Source: Chloroflexota bacterium (GTDB taxonomy: Bacteria; Chloroflexota; Dehalococcoidia; GIF9; AB-539-J10). Taken from it: 9,737 nt of DNA. Position numbers and translations under genes: made by a program. Below, in pieces: positions 1 to 7,574 of the stretch. Numbering within the stretch: position 1 is the stretch's first letter; each line of letters opens with the position of its first letter. The DNA lies in contig CP070793.1 of assembly GCA_020346965.1 (NCBI GenBank), positions 1,094,259 through 1,103,995 of the forward strand, given 5' to 3'. Under the pieces are notes generated by a model. That model ran no database searches and was not told the DNA's origin. It saw nothing but the letters and a program-made list of their open reading frames with translations.

Positions 1-1
1 C

Positions 2-1321
2 GAATTCCTTGATAGGCTAAAGGCGGCGGGAGCTACAGTTGACTATAATGATGAGCGAGCACGCTTTCCTACGGATTGGCTTGCCGAGACCTTAAGCCGT
101 GCTCCATCCTGCTTCACTCTTCACTCAAGGGATGGCCAAAACGACCTGCTTTTAGGGAGTGGGGAGGTCTACTTCTCTAACGGCGGGCGAGTGTTCCGTA
201 TCTTCGATACAAAAACGGGCGATTACCGTCTGACTATGCTAAGGGACGTAGCACAAACGGCTAAACTGGTAAACCATTTGGAACATCTGGATTCTTACAT
301 TATCGCCTGCCAAGCTCACGATTTAGCTCCGCAGTACTATCATTTGAACGACTTTTATCATGCTTTTGACTGCACTACGAAACACGTAATGGGTGGCTGT
401 GACAGCTTGGAAGGTGTCAGGCAAGTATGGGAACTGGCCTGCTTTATTGCCGGTGGAGAACATAAATATAAGGAAAAGCCGTTTGCTTCTGTAATAACTA
501 ACCAGATAAGTCCGCTTACCATAGGGTCTAGTACGTTGAGAATTCTAGATTTCTGCGTTAACCATGGCATACCTGTGACCTGTGCACCAGCCCCGATTGC
601 TGGAGCAACTTCGCCTGCTACACTAGGAGGGACTCTTGCCCAGATGCATGCAGAAGCGTTAGCTGGATTGGCTATCGCTCAAATACTGTTTCCTGGATCT
701 AAGGTGCTTTACGGTGCTGTACCTACGGTCATGGACTTGCGGAGCATGGAACTAGCTATGGGCTCGGTGGAAATGGGGATGATGAACGCGGCAGCTGTTC
801 AACTGGCTAAACTTTATCAATTACCCATATATGCTTCCGCTGGAGTCAGCGAAGCCAAGAGACCTGACATACAGGCGGGCTGCGAAAAAAGCCTCAACAT
901 CCTGCTAGTTGGTATGGCAGGAGCCGACTATATTCACCTTGCTGCTGGAATGCTGGATTCCGGCAATACTATCTCCTTTGAACAGTACATTATCGACGAT
1001 GAGATAATCGGCATGGTTAAAAGGGTGCTATGTGGTGTTAGAGTAAATAAGGAAACTCTGGGTTTTGAAGTGATTAAGATGGTCGGACCTGGTGGGAACT
1101 ATATCGTCGAAGGCCACACTATAGACCATATGATGGATGAATTCTTCTACCCCAACACCAGTATGCGCCTGAACTTCGATATTTGGCAAGAGGCAGGGCA
1201 GCCCGATATGTTACGTAGAGCCGCAATTCAGGTCCGACAGATTCTACAAGACGAAAAGGGAGGTCTCTTGGATCGAGACTTGATTCACAATGCTTTTCCA
1301 AGGATACAAGATGCCTCATAA
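2..1321 (+). CDS. MttB-family methyltransferase 1 (COG5598, non-pyrrolysine), 5' truncated by window edge
   Basis: The open frame continues upstream of the GTG at 191 to the first base of the window, and the residues encoded at 2-190 (EFLDRLKAAGATVDY onward) match the N-terminal region of MttB-type enzymes. The gene therefore enters from outside: 439 residues are visible and roughly 50 are missing, judged against the 479-residue paralogue at 5296. Family hallmarks are TKHVMGG, the GIPVTCAPAPIAGATSP stretch, VLYGAVP, MGSVEMGMMNAA, YASAGVSEAK and IKMVGPGGNY. Members are TIM-barrel enzymes that move a methyl group from a methylated amine to a cytoplasmic corrinoid protein. There is no in-frame TAG where archaeal MttB carries pyrrolysine, so a non-pyrrolysine member is expected; the known example is glycine betaine methyltransferase MtgB. 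The substrate is unknown. The TAA stop lies inside the start of the DUF1638 gene. Family assignment is firm. [Confidence was missing from the original answer; the value here was filled in at repair.]. Confidence 0.9.
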   Translation, partial: EFLDRLKAAGATVDYNDERARFPTDWLAETLSRAPSCFTLHSRDGQNDLLLGSGEVYFSNGGRVFRIFDTKTGDYRLTMLRDVAQTAKLVNHLEHLDSYIIACQAHDLAPQYYHLNDFYHAFDCTTKHVMGGCDSLEGVRQVWELACFIAGGEHKYKEKPFASVITNQISPLTIGSSTLRILDFCVNHGIPVTCAPAPIAGATSPATLGGTLAQMHAEALAGLAIAQILFPGSKVLYGAVPTVMDLRSMELAMGSVEMGMMNAAAVQLAKLYQLPIYASAGVSEAKRPDIQAGCEKSLNILLVGMAGADYIHLAAGMLDSGNTISFEQYIIDDEIIGMVKRVLCGVRVNKETLGFEVIKMVGPGGNYIVEGHTIDHMMDEFFYPNTSMRLNFDIWQEAGQPDMLRRAAIQVRQILQDEKGGLLDRDLIHNAFPRIQDAS

Positions 1322-1922
1322 AGTGTCTATATCAACGGAGACTGGGCTTAATATAGTGCGTATTATTGCTTGCCAAGTCTTCCAACCAGCCCTTGAGTAC
1401 CTCGGGGTGGAGGCCAAGTGTTCATATATCAGACTGACATATTTGCCACCAAATCTCCATCTTAGACTCCAAGAATTGGGCAAATATCTGCGGAGAGAGA
1501 TTATTGCGGCGGAAAGAAGAAACGAGCGTATAATATGCCTTTACGGCGACTGTTTTCCAGGTATCAACGAATACTGCCGAAGGCATGGAGCCTGCAGAGT
1601 GCCGGGACCATATTGCTGGGAAATGTTTCTTGGTAGTGCGCGTTTTAATCAAATACTTGAGGAAGACGCAGGTACTTATTTTCTGGAAAAAGAACTAATT
1701 TGCAACTTCACAGAATATTGTGTTGAACCTCTTGAGCTCTATGAGGAAGAAATGCGAGAGCAGTGTTTCAAACACTATCATAGACTACTCTATGTGCGCC
1801 AGCCTTCCGACCCGGATCTAACAGCCAAGGCTAATGAAATAGCTGAATTCTTGGCGTTATCTCTGGAGATTCAAGATGCCGATTACTCACACCTGGAAGA
1901 AAGATTAAGCAAACTCCTTTAG
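1311..1922 (+). CDS. DUF1638 family protein
   Basis: A 203-residue soluble protein with DUF1638 features: IIACQVF at 18-24, YLPPNLHLR at 45-53, LYGDCFPGI at 77-85, a GSARFNQ block near 108-114 and GTYFLEKELI at 121-130. Cysteines at 21, 81, 95 and 102 are in or near these conserved blocks. The biochemical role of the family is not established to my knowledge; it is often met beside mttB-type and corrinoid genes, and the context here agrees. An ATG at 1290 would add seven residues, but the ATG at 1311 is preferred because AAGGA at 1300-1304 is well spaced from it and 1290 has no such site. The gene overlaps the end of the preceding methyltransferase by 11 bases (ATGCCTCATAA), which suggests translational coupling. 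It ends in TAG. A metal- or corrinoid-handling accessory role is only inference. Confidence 0.85.
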   Translation: MPHKVSISTETGLNIVRIIACQVFQPALEYLGVEAKCSYIRLTYLPPNLHLRLQELGKYLRREIIAAERRNERIICLYGDCFPGINEYCRRHGACRVPGPYCWEMFLGSARFNQILEEDAGTYFLEKELICNFTEYCVEPLELYEEEMREQCFKHYHRLLYVRQPSDPDLTAKANEIAEFLALSLEIQDADYSHLEERLSKLL

Positions 1923-1936
1923 CCAAGATTTGCACC

Positions 1937-3895
1937 ATGAGTGGAAATAAGATACTGAAGCAGAAATCAGAGGGTAAGAAAGGAGCCAGCGCACTGGTTC
2001 CAGCAAAAAGACGCAGGCGAGCACCAGTATATGTTTGGCTGAATATACAGCCTGAGGATATCTGGCTCAGGGTTCGTCAGGGAGACACGATGCGCAAGGC
2101 ATTACGTGCGGGGGAAATTCAATCTGATGGGGACTGCGGCGGACTGGGCAAATGTGGTAAATGCAAAGTCAGAATCCTCTCTCTAGTAGATGAACCAACC
2201 GAGGACGAGAGAGAACTTCTAGATGATGTTGAATTGGAGCAGGGGATACGTCTGGCCTGCCGCACCAAGGTGATGCACGATATGGTTATATCAGTCCGTG
2301 AACCCACCGCTGAACCTGAATATTTCCAGGTGCTCACTACCAGTCATTCAATCAGCGGCAGTTATATACCTGAATCGGAGTTGGACCCTCTGGTGGATAA
2401 GAAACTTATTTCTTTACCGCCGGAATCTCAGAACGAAGGGCTCTCTAACCTGGACCGTATCAAACTGGCACTGGGTGATGAATATCGAAACCTCAAGGCT
2501 TCTCTTCATTGCCTGCGTACATTGCCTCAGAACCTTGAGAGAAGTCTCTACCACGGAACTGTAGTACTGCACGCGGATTATCTTATGGATTGGCAGAACT
2601 GGGAGGATATACATCGCCACTACGGCTTGGTATTTGACATTGGAACGAGTACGCTGGTCGGCAAGCTTTTCAACTTGCATAATGGCACTGAAGTCGCCGT
2701 TGCTTCCTCCCTTAATAGTCAAAATAAATACGGCTCAGATGTAATAAGCCGCCTGCATTTCCTAAAAGAATACCCTAGAGCATTGCTAATCCTGCAATAT
2801 CTACTTGCTAGAGATTTGAGTCAGCTTACGGAGTCTCTGCTGCAAACAGCAGAACTGGAAGCAAAGGAGATATTAATTGCTGTAGCTGCGGGGAATACCA
2901 CAATGCAGCATCTGCTTCTAAGCCTGCCTCCTATGGGTATTGCTGAGGCTCCTTTCTTACCGGTAGTAACGGACGGAATGATCGTCAATGCAGCGGATGT
3001 CGGCCTCAAATTGCACCCAGAAGCACGGCTGTATATTATGCCTGCAAAATCTGGCTATATCGGCGGGGATTTAATCAGCGATATTTTGGCCTCCGGCGTT
3101 GCCGAACAAGAAGAAATGATACTCGGACTGGATTTGGGTACGAACGGAGAGATTTTCATTGGTAACAATAAGAGGTTACTCACTTGCTCAACAGCTGCGG
3201 GGCCTGCTTTGGAGGGTGCTAGAATCTCTCACGGCATGATTGCCAAGACAGGAGCTATTGAAGGTGTCCGGGTGGAGGATGGCCAGCTACAATATCAGGT
3301 AATTGGTAACGTCAAGCCTGGAGGGCTCTGCGGCAGTGGGCTGGTTGACCTGGTGGCCGTACTTCTACACTGCGGCATAATTAACCACGAAGGCTCCATT
3401 CGACGCTCCCGAAGAAAATCATTCGGAGAACTGAATTCCAGAGTAGTGAAAAGAAAAGCCGGTGGTCATAGCTTTATAGTTGCTGCTCCTGAGGAAAGCT
3501 ACGATGGGAAGCCGATATATCTTACTCAAGAAGATGTTCGCGAAGTGCAGCTTGCTAAAGGAGCCATTGCTGCGGGCATAAAGACAGTGATGGACGAACT
3601 GGGCATTGGGGCTAAAGACATAAGTCATGTCTATCTCGCTGGCGCATTTGGGAATTACATCGACCCAGTGAGCACTGTACGCGTAGGTCTCCTGCCAGGC
3701 ATCGATCCCAAGATCATTAAGTCTCTGGGGAACGCTGCCAGCAGTGGGGCTTCCATGGTGCTATTGTCCAAAAAACACTGGCGAATGGCTAAAGAGCTTG
3801 TAGGCTTTATCGAGCATATCGAACTATCTTATCGTCATGATTTTAACGAGTATTTCATCGAACACATGGACTTCCCAAGGGAAAATGTATGGTAG
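1937..3895 (+). CDS. RACo/RamA-type corrinoid activation protein: 2Fe-2S ferredoxin plus ASKHA (DUF4445) ATPase
   Basis: A 652-residue protein that by family biochemistry uses ATP to reduce inactive Co(II) corrinoid to Co(I) on corrinoid proteins. The N-terminal ferredoxin domain (about 33-125) has the plant-type cluster ligands C67, C73, C76 and C108 in GDCGGLGKCGKC and LACR. A linker follows, then a C-terminal ASKHA-fold ATPase: FDIGTSTLVG 233-242, AGNTTMQHLL 318-327, LDLGTNGEI 398-406, CSTAAGPALEGA 417-428, GLCGSGLVD 463-471 and LAGAFGNYIDP 567-577. Length is normal for the family. A basic, low-complexity leader of about 30 residues (KRRRRAP at 24-30) precedes the ferredoxin domain and is unusual. 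The ATG at 1937 is the only ATG/GTG/TTG start found in frame before the domain, and its Shine-Dalgarno is poor, so coupling to the DUF1638 gene 14 bases upstream is likely. The stop is TAG. Cytoplasmic. Confidence 0.93.
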   Translation: MSGNKILKQKSEGKKGASALVPAKRRRRAPVYVWLNIQPEDIWLRVRQGDTMRKALRAGEIQSDGDCGGLGKCGKCKVRILSLVDEPTEDERELLDDVELEQGIRLACRTKVMHDMVISVREPTAEPEYFQVLTTSHSISGSYIPESELDPLVDKKLISLPPESQNEGLSNLDRIKLALGDEYRNLKASLHCLRTLPQNLERSLYHGTVVLHADYLMDWQNWEDIHRHYGLVFDIGTSTLVGKLFNLHNGTEVAVASSLNSQNKYGSDVISRLHFLKEYPRALLILQYLLARDLSQLTESLLQTAELEAKEILIAVAAGNTTMQHLLLSLPPMGIAEAPFLPVVTDGMIVNAADVGLKLHPEARLYIMPAKSGYIGGDLISDILASGVAEQEEMILGLDLGTNGEIFIGNNKRLLTCSTAAGPALEGARISHGMIAKTGAIEGVRVEDGQLQYQVIGNVKPGGLCGSGLVDLVAVLLHCGIINHEGSIRRSRRKSFGELNSRVVKRKAGGHSFIVAAPEESYDGKPIYLTQEDVREVQLAKGAIAAGIKTVMDELGIGAKDISHVYLAGAFGNYIDPVSTVRVGLLPGIDPKIIKSLGNAASSGASMVLLSKKHWRMAKELVGFIEHIELSYRHDFNEYFIEHMDFPRENVW

Positions 3896-4075
3896 AGTAT
3901 CCGCAAGGCGTTGTCCGCTAACTCTTAATTCCAAGCCAAGTATACCAAGGTGTCCCTTCACGTATAGAATAGAACCTTGTGTCAATTGTCGGAACCCCGT
4001 TTTGCTCGTGAAGTCCCATTGTGTGCCAATCTCTCCCAATCATTCTACCGTCGGTTTTTCAGTTATAGCCTGAAA

Positions 4076-4105
4076 CTCTATAGAGCACCTCTATCATGAT
4101 GGTGC
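4076..4105. repeat. palindrome plus adjacent inverted repeat in the intergenic region
   Basis: CTCTATAGAG at 4076-4085 is a perfect 10-base palindrome. Immediately after it, GCACC (4085-4089) and GGTGC (4101-4105) form a 5-bp inverted repeat around an 11-base spacer that itself contains the palindrome ATCATGAT (4093-4100). The cluster could be an operator or a small RNA hairpin. There is no T-run after it, so it does not look like a terminator. It may be chance, because the arms are short. Confidence 0.3.
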
Positions 4106-4269
4106 CAAGCTGCCTATTGTCAATCAAGGTTGAGGATAACTAGAGGTCAAATAAGGATGACCGATCAAAACGCTGGATTGTGCGGCGGACCACGACTTGA
4201 TTAAACCTGCTTGTCGCCTAGCACTAACCAAGATATAGCTTGTTTCAATTGGACAAAGGGGTGAGCTTT

Positions 4270-4341
4270 ATGCTATCATCTCGTCGGTTTATGCTTAAGA
4301 AAGGGGAAATAATCTCAGAAGGAGGATGTGAGATGTTGTGA
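4270..4341 (+). CDS. possible 23-residue small protein (tentative)
   Basis: A short frame starting MLSSRRFMLKK and ending EGGCEML, with a purine-rich AAGGGG (4256-4261) about eight bases before the ATG, and a TGA stop that touches the left arm of the hairpin at 4341-4385. A GTG at 4261 would extend it by three residues. The layout (ribosome site, tiny ORF, hairpin, T-run) resembles a short independent gene or leader peptide. No homology is recognised and so short an ORF is expected by chance in 700 bases, so confidence is low. Confidence 0.15.
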   Translation: MLSSRRFMLKKGEIISEGGCEML

Positions 4342-4385
4342 GGTAAGTAAGATGAGCTTAATCTGGGGTTATTCACTTACCTTTT
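4341..4385 (+). terminator. possible intrinsic terminator or transcript hairpin
   Basis: AGGTAAGT (4341-4348) and ACTTACCT (4375-4382) form a perfect 8-bp stem; the run TTTT (4382-4385) overlaps its last base. The 26-base loop is long and the stem is AT-rich, both atypical of a strong rho-independent terminator, though two further A-T pairs are possible across a one-base bulge. It lies 446 bases after the activase stop, so it could end transcription of the first gene group or of the small ORF just before it. Confidence 0.3.
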
Positions 4386-4600
4386 GAATACAGATTAGAA
4401 TTTACTTGTCTTGTTCATAATGCAGAGTCAGAGATATCTATATACTTACTCCTGGGTTGCCCAAATCACCAGAAAGTAATGTTCGCAAAACTCCTCTAAA
4501 TTAACCTCAGCTGAACACGCACCGTACCCCCGGATTTCGCCTTACACTACGCTACGGCATCTATTCGGAGCGTACCTAACGGAAGAAAGATCAGAGTATT

Positions 4601-5284
4601 ATGTTTATCACTGATAATAAGGTTGATGTCGATATCGAGATCGATAAAAACCAAGTATGCCAGTACATAGGATACGAAGATGATCAGAATGTGTCCGCCC
4701 GCATCTCTTCCCTAATTGATGACTACGCAGAGCATGCTCATTCGCTCATTAATCCCTTATTTGTATATGTTATGAAGGATGTGGAATGGGCGCGAGGCTC
4801 TATCTCCCTTATTGAAGGGTCGATTATCTTTAAAAGCCGTATTATCACCAGGTTATTAGAGCGTTGTAACCAGGTGGCAATATTCTTAGTAACAATAGGC
4901 AAATATCTCGAAGAGACATCATTTCAGCTAGCCAGAGACGGGCTTATATTGCAGGCCACTGTTTTAGATGCAATAGGGTCGGATGCAGTGGAGAAAGTAG
5001 CAGGCTTTGCTGAGGCTAGAATAAAGGAGACAGTCAAGGCTCAACAACGTGTCACCAGCCGACGCTTCAGTCCTGGCTATTGTGATTGGAATATAGGTCA
5101 ACAACGGATGCTCTTCTATGCCCTGACCGGTAATACAATAGGGGTTAGATTGACTGGAGAATGTCTAATGATTCCACAGAAGTCAATTTCAGGTATTGTA
5201 GGTATCGGACCTTCAAATGCCAATGTGGAGAATTACAGTCCCTGCAAGACTTGCAGGAAGCAAAATTGCCCAGGAAGGAGATAA
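4601..5284 (+). CDS. MetH activation-domain-like protein with C-terminal cysteine cluster
   Basis: A 227-residue protein resembling the vitamin B12-dependent methionine synthase activation domain (Met_synt_B12). The key match is RFSPGY at 155-160, equivalent to the S-adenosylmethionine-binding RxSPGY motif of MetH, followed by an aromatic/Gln segment (WNIGQQRMLF, 163-172) and then TGECLMIPQKSISG near 185-198. In MetH the domain binds SAM for reductive remethylation of Co(II) cobalamin. Here it stands alone, without MetH catalytic domains. The C-terminus adds CKTCRKQNC (C215, C218, C223), which looks like a metal or Fe-S site and is not part of the MetH domain. The gene begins a tight cluster with MttB-2 (11-base gap) and the methyl-THF enzyme. 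Its ATG is preceded by a weak GGAAGAAAG. A role in reactivating or methylating the nearby corrinoid protein is inference. Confidence 0.8.
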   Translation: MFITDNKVDVDIEIDKNQVCQYIGYEDDQNVSARISSLIDDYAEHAHSLINPLFVYVMKDVEWARGSISLIEGSIIFKSRIITRLLERCNQVAIFLVTIGKYLEETSFQLARDGLILQATVLDAIGSDAVEKVAGFAEARIKETVKAQQRVTSRRFSPGYCDWNIGQQRMLFYALTGNTIGVRLTGECLMIPQKSISGIVGIGPSNANVENYSPCKTCRKQNCPGRR

Positions 5285-5291
5285 GGAAGAG
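5284..5291 (+). promoter_or_regulatory. ribosome binding site deciding the MttB-2 start
   Basis: AGGAAGAG lies just upstream of the ATG at 5296. It favours that codon over the in-frame ATG at 5161, which would add 45 residues with no family resemblance from sequence that already codes for the end of the preceding gene in another frame. Confidence 0.6.
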
Positions 5292-5295
5292 GATA

Positions 5296-6735
5296 ATGAC
5301 CCGCAAAGGATTGGATGGAGGTAGTCTCAAACTTCTAACTGATGATTCCGTATTGAAGATACACCAGACCGCGATGCAGGTGATTGAGGAAGTGGGCTTT
5401 GAAGTTCAGTCTGAAATGGCACTGGAGCTTTTCGAAGGAGCTGGAGCTAGAGTGGATTGGGAGAAACACCTGGTTCGATTGAATAAGGATAAGGTCGAGG
5501 AGCTTATTAAAACGGCACCATCCGAAATTAGACTCTGTGGACAGGATGTAGCAAACGATATTCTCTTAGGCGCGCGGCGAGTATATGCTGGAACAGGCGG
5601 TACGGCACTCTACATCTATGACCCTGTTATCAACCAAAAAAGACAGGCAAACCTGGAGGACCTGAGGTGCATAGCCAAATTGGTTGACAAACTAGATAAT
5701 ATCCACTTCTTTCTGCTACCGACATATCCCAATGAATTACCACTGGAGCACGTAGATGTGAACCGGTTCTTTGCCGGATTGGACAACACCGCCAAACACG
5801 TTATGGGAGGTGTTTACACACTTGACGGTGCAGAACAGGTTATACGGACGGCACAGATTGTTGCCGGCTCCGCTGAAAATCTTCGCCAACGTCCCCTGAT
5901 ATCTATGATAGCATGTATTATAAGCCCGCTGAGGATAGACAAGACATATGGCGACATGCTCGTGACCATTGCCAGGAATGGCATACCTGTAGCTTGTCCG
6001 GCTGAACCATTGTGTGGCGCCACTGCTCCGGTTACGCTTGCCGGAACTCTGGTGGTCCAGACCGTCGATACACTGTTGGGTGTGCTGCTTACCCAGATAG
6101 CAAATCCGGGGACACCAGTCCTCTTCGGTTCGGTTGCCACAAATACCGACCTGAGAAACCTGAATTACCTCGCAGGTTCAGTCGAGATGGGTTTGCTCAA
6201 CGCAGCCGGCGCACAGATGGCACAGTTTTATAGACTGCCCTTCTATGCTACCGGTGGCATGACCGATTCCAAAACGCTCGACGCCCAGAGTGGTTACGAA
6301 TCGGCTTTAACCAATCTGCTCTGTGCCCTTTCAGGAGCTAATTTCATACATGATGCTGCCGGCCTTATGGAATTCGCAATGACGGCATCCTACGAGAAAT
6401 ATGTCATAGACAACGAGATACTAGGGATGGTGATGAGAGCTGTAGAGGGAATCAAAGTAGATGACGATACTATGGCCTTTGACCTCATAAAGCAAACAGG
6501 ACCGGGTGGCAATTTCGTGGCTGCCAGGCACACAAGGCACTTCATGCGAAGTGAACATTACCAACCATCTCTGAGCGATAGGAACAGCCAGGAGGAGTGG
6601 CTAAGCAAAGGCGGAAAGGAGACATGGGAAAGAGCGTCAGAGATTGTCAAGGAGCTTCTAGCTAAACCCAAGCACAGCTTGCCTACACCGATAAAACAGG
6701 AAGTAATATCACGAATTAAAGGGATAATTGCATAG
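5296..6735 (+). CDS. MttB-family methyltransferase 2 (COG5598, non-pyrrolysine), complete
   Basis: A complete 479-residue TIM-barrel methyltransferase of the trimethylamine methyltransferase superfamily, normal in length. Motifs in order: KIHQTAMQVIEEVGFEV near 21-37 (typical N-terminal helix), NTAKHVMGG 164-172, ISPLRIDK 209-216, GIPVACPAEPLCGATAP 229-245, VLFGSV 275-280, AGSVEMGLLNAAGAQMA 293-309, YATGGMTDSKTLDAQSGYE 317-335, YVIDNEILGM 369-378 and GPGGNF 402-407. Archaeal MttB has pyrrolysine near position 334; here that region reads straight through with ordinary codons. The expected reaction is methyl transfer from a methylated amine, possibly a betaine-type quaternary amine, to the corrinoid protein encoded at 7670. 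The start at 5296 follows a ribosome site. The stop is TAG, and the methyl-THF enzyme starts three bases later, so the two genes are surely cotranscribed. Substrate unknown. Confidence 0.94.
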   Translation: MTRKGLDGGSLKLLTDDSVLKIHQTAMQVIEEVGFEVQSEMALELFEGAGARVDWEKHLVRLNKDKVEELIKTAPSEIRLCGQDVANDILLGARRVYAGTGGTALYIYDPVINQKRQANLEDLRCIAKLVDKLDNIHFFLLPTYPNELPLEHVDVNRFFAGLDNTAKHVMGGVYTLDGAEQVIRTAQIVAGSAENLRQRPLISMIACIISPLRIDKTYGDMLVTIARNGIPVACPAEPLCGATAPVTLAGTLVVQTVDTLLGVLLTQIANPGTPVLFGSVATNTDLRNLNYLAGSVEMGLLNAAGAQMAQFYRLPFYATGGMTDSKTLDAQSGYESALTNLLCALSGANFIHDAAGLMEFAMTASYEKYVIDNEILGMVMRAVEGIKVDDDTMAFDLIKQTGPGGNFVAARHTRHFMRSEHYQPSLSDRNSQEEWLSKGGKETWERASEIVKELLAKPKHSLPTPIKQEVISRIKGIIA

Positions 6736-6738
6736 AAT

Positions 6739-7548
6739 ATGCTTGTCATCGGAGAAAAAATAAACGCATCAAACAACTTGGTCGCCGAGGCTATTGACAC
6801 ACAAGATAAGGAGTTCCTGGTAAATCTAGCCAAAGCTCAAACATCGGCCGGAGCTGATTTTGTTGATGTAAATGCTGGCAGTGGCCATGGGTTACTACAG
6901 AAGGCAACGGCGAATATCAAGTGGCTGGTGGGAGTAATCCAGTCTAACATTGAACAGCCACTATCTATTGACAGTGATTCGCCAGAGGTGATAAAGGCTG
7001 CTTTGGAGGAATATCGTGGTGAGCGATTGATTATCAATTCCATCACTGCGGAACCAGCGAGACTGGAGACTATCGGTCCATTGGTTGCCGAGCGACAGGC
7101 TTGGGTAATAGCACTTGCCATGGGAACAGATGGAATACCTGCCCGGGTTGAAGAACGTCTGACTGCGTGCGAGCGAATTATGTCATATCTGGTTGGTTTG
7201 GGTGTAAAAGCAGAGCAAGTATTATTCGATCCGCTTGTATTGCCTATCGCTGTAGATACAAACCAAGGATTGGTAACCTTGAAAACCATACAGCAAATCA
7301 AGTCACGCTATCCTGATGCCGGGGTGGTAATGGGACTGAGCAACATCTCATATGGCTTACCAAAGAGAAAATTAGTTAATCGCGCTTTCCTGCTAATGGC
7401 TGCTTATGCTGGCTTAGATGCAGCCATTGTTGACCCGCTTGATAGCAAAGCGATGAGTCTTATAAAGGTAGCCGATATGCTTGTAGGCAAAGACTCTTCA
7501 TGCCGAGCATACCTCCGGGCACACAGAAAAGGTGATATAGTAGATTGA
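6739..7548 (+). CDS. methyltetrahydrofolate:corrinoid methyltransferase (AcsE/MtgA-like, pterin-binding domain)
   Basis: A 269-residue pterin-binding TIM barrel that transfers methyl groups between corrinoid protein and tetrahydrofolate in the cytoplasm. The N-terminus MLVIGEKIN is typical. Residues matching the folate-binding set of AcsE (D75, N96, D160 and N199 there) are visible as D78 in LSIDSDSPE, N100 in INSIT, D164 in FDPLVLPIA and N202 in GLSNISYGLP; DVNAG is at 43-47. Length is normal for stand-alone AcsE/MtgA enzymes. No MetH homocysteine or B12 domains are fused. The gene starts three bases after MttB-2 and is followed 121 bases later by the corrinoid protein, the arrangement expected of an MtgB/MtgA/MtgC-type three-component system. 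By context it probably works towards methyl-THF formation, though the chemistry is reversible. Stop TGA. Confidence 0.93.
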   Translation: MLVIGEKINASNNLVAEAIDTQDKEFLVNLAKAQTSAGADFVDVNAGSGHGLLQKATANIKWLVGVIQSNIEQPLSIDSDSPEVIKAALEEYRGERLIINSITAEPARLETIGPLVAERQAWVIALAMGTDGIPARVEERLTACERIMSYLVGLGVKAEQVLFDPLVLPIAVDTNQGLVTLKTIQQIKSRYPDAGVVMGLSNISYGLPKRKLVNRAFLLMAAYAGLDAAIVDPLDSKAMSLIKVADMLVGKDSSCRAYLRAHRKGDIVD

Positions 7549-7574
7549 ACCCATCGCAGATTTAGAAGAATGTA

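Larger units (their letters stand above)
3896..4600. other. 705-base gap between two gene groups; no convincing gene
   Basis: All frames on both strands are broken into short ORFs with no family resemblance that I can recognise. The first part (about 3900-4045) has short minus-strand frames, one reading back into the activase gene. Further on are a 10-base palindrome with a nearby inverted repeat (4076-4105), a 23-codon ORF with a good ribosome site (4270-4341) and an inverted repeat ending in four Ts (4341-4385). No B12-box-like sequence of a cobalamin riboswitch was found. The promoter for the downstream genes must lie somewhere before 4601, but only weak -35/-10 matches are visible, for example TTGTTC 4411-4416 and TATCTA 4435-4440. 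The segment 4510-4580 is locally GC-richer (CCCCCGG, CTACGCTACGG) and may be a repeat or a degraded element. Confidence 0.6.

Noticed and set aside
191..193. GTG at 191 as the start of MttB-1
   Set aside because: The same frame is open back to base 2 and encodes typical MttB N-terminal sequence, so this GTG is internal and the gene enters from outside the window.
3824..4043. Minus-strand ORFs after the activase gene (71 codons at 3824-4039 and 41 codons at 3918-4043)
   Set aside because: No recognisable family and no clear ribosome site; the longer one runs back into the coding end of the activase. Probably chance, or at most a remnant.
4157..4204. 15-residue ORF with AAGG just before its ATG
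   Set aside because: The spacing is too close for a ribosome site and the length is within chance expectation.
3896..4600. Cobalamin riboswitch in the intergenic region
   Set aside because: It would make sense for B12-dependent genes, but no B12-box-like sequence or matching multi-stem layout was found by eye.
5161..5295. In-frame N-terminal extension of MttB-2 starting at ATG 5161
   Set aside because: The 45 extra residues have no MttB resemblance, overlap the end of the preceding gene in another frame, and a good ribosome site precedes ATG 5296.
6837..7301. 154-codon minus-strand ORF inside the methyl-THF methyltransferase
   Set aside because: It lies wholly antisense to a gene with clear pterin-binding motifs; a shadow of its codon pattern.
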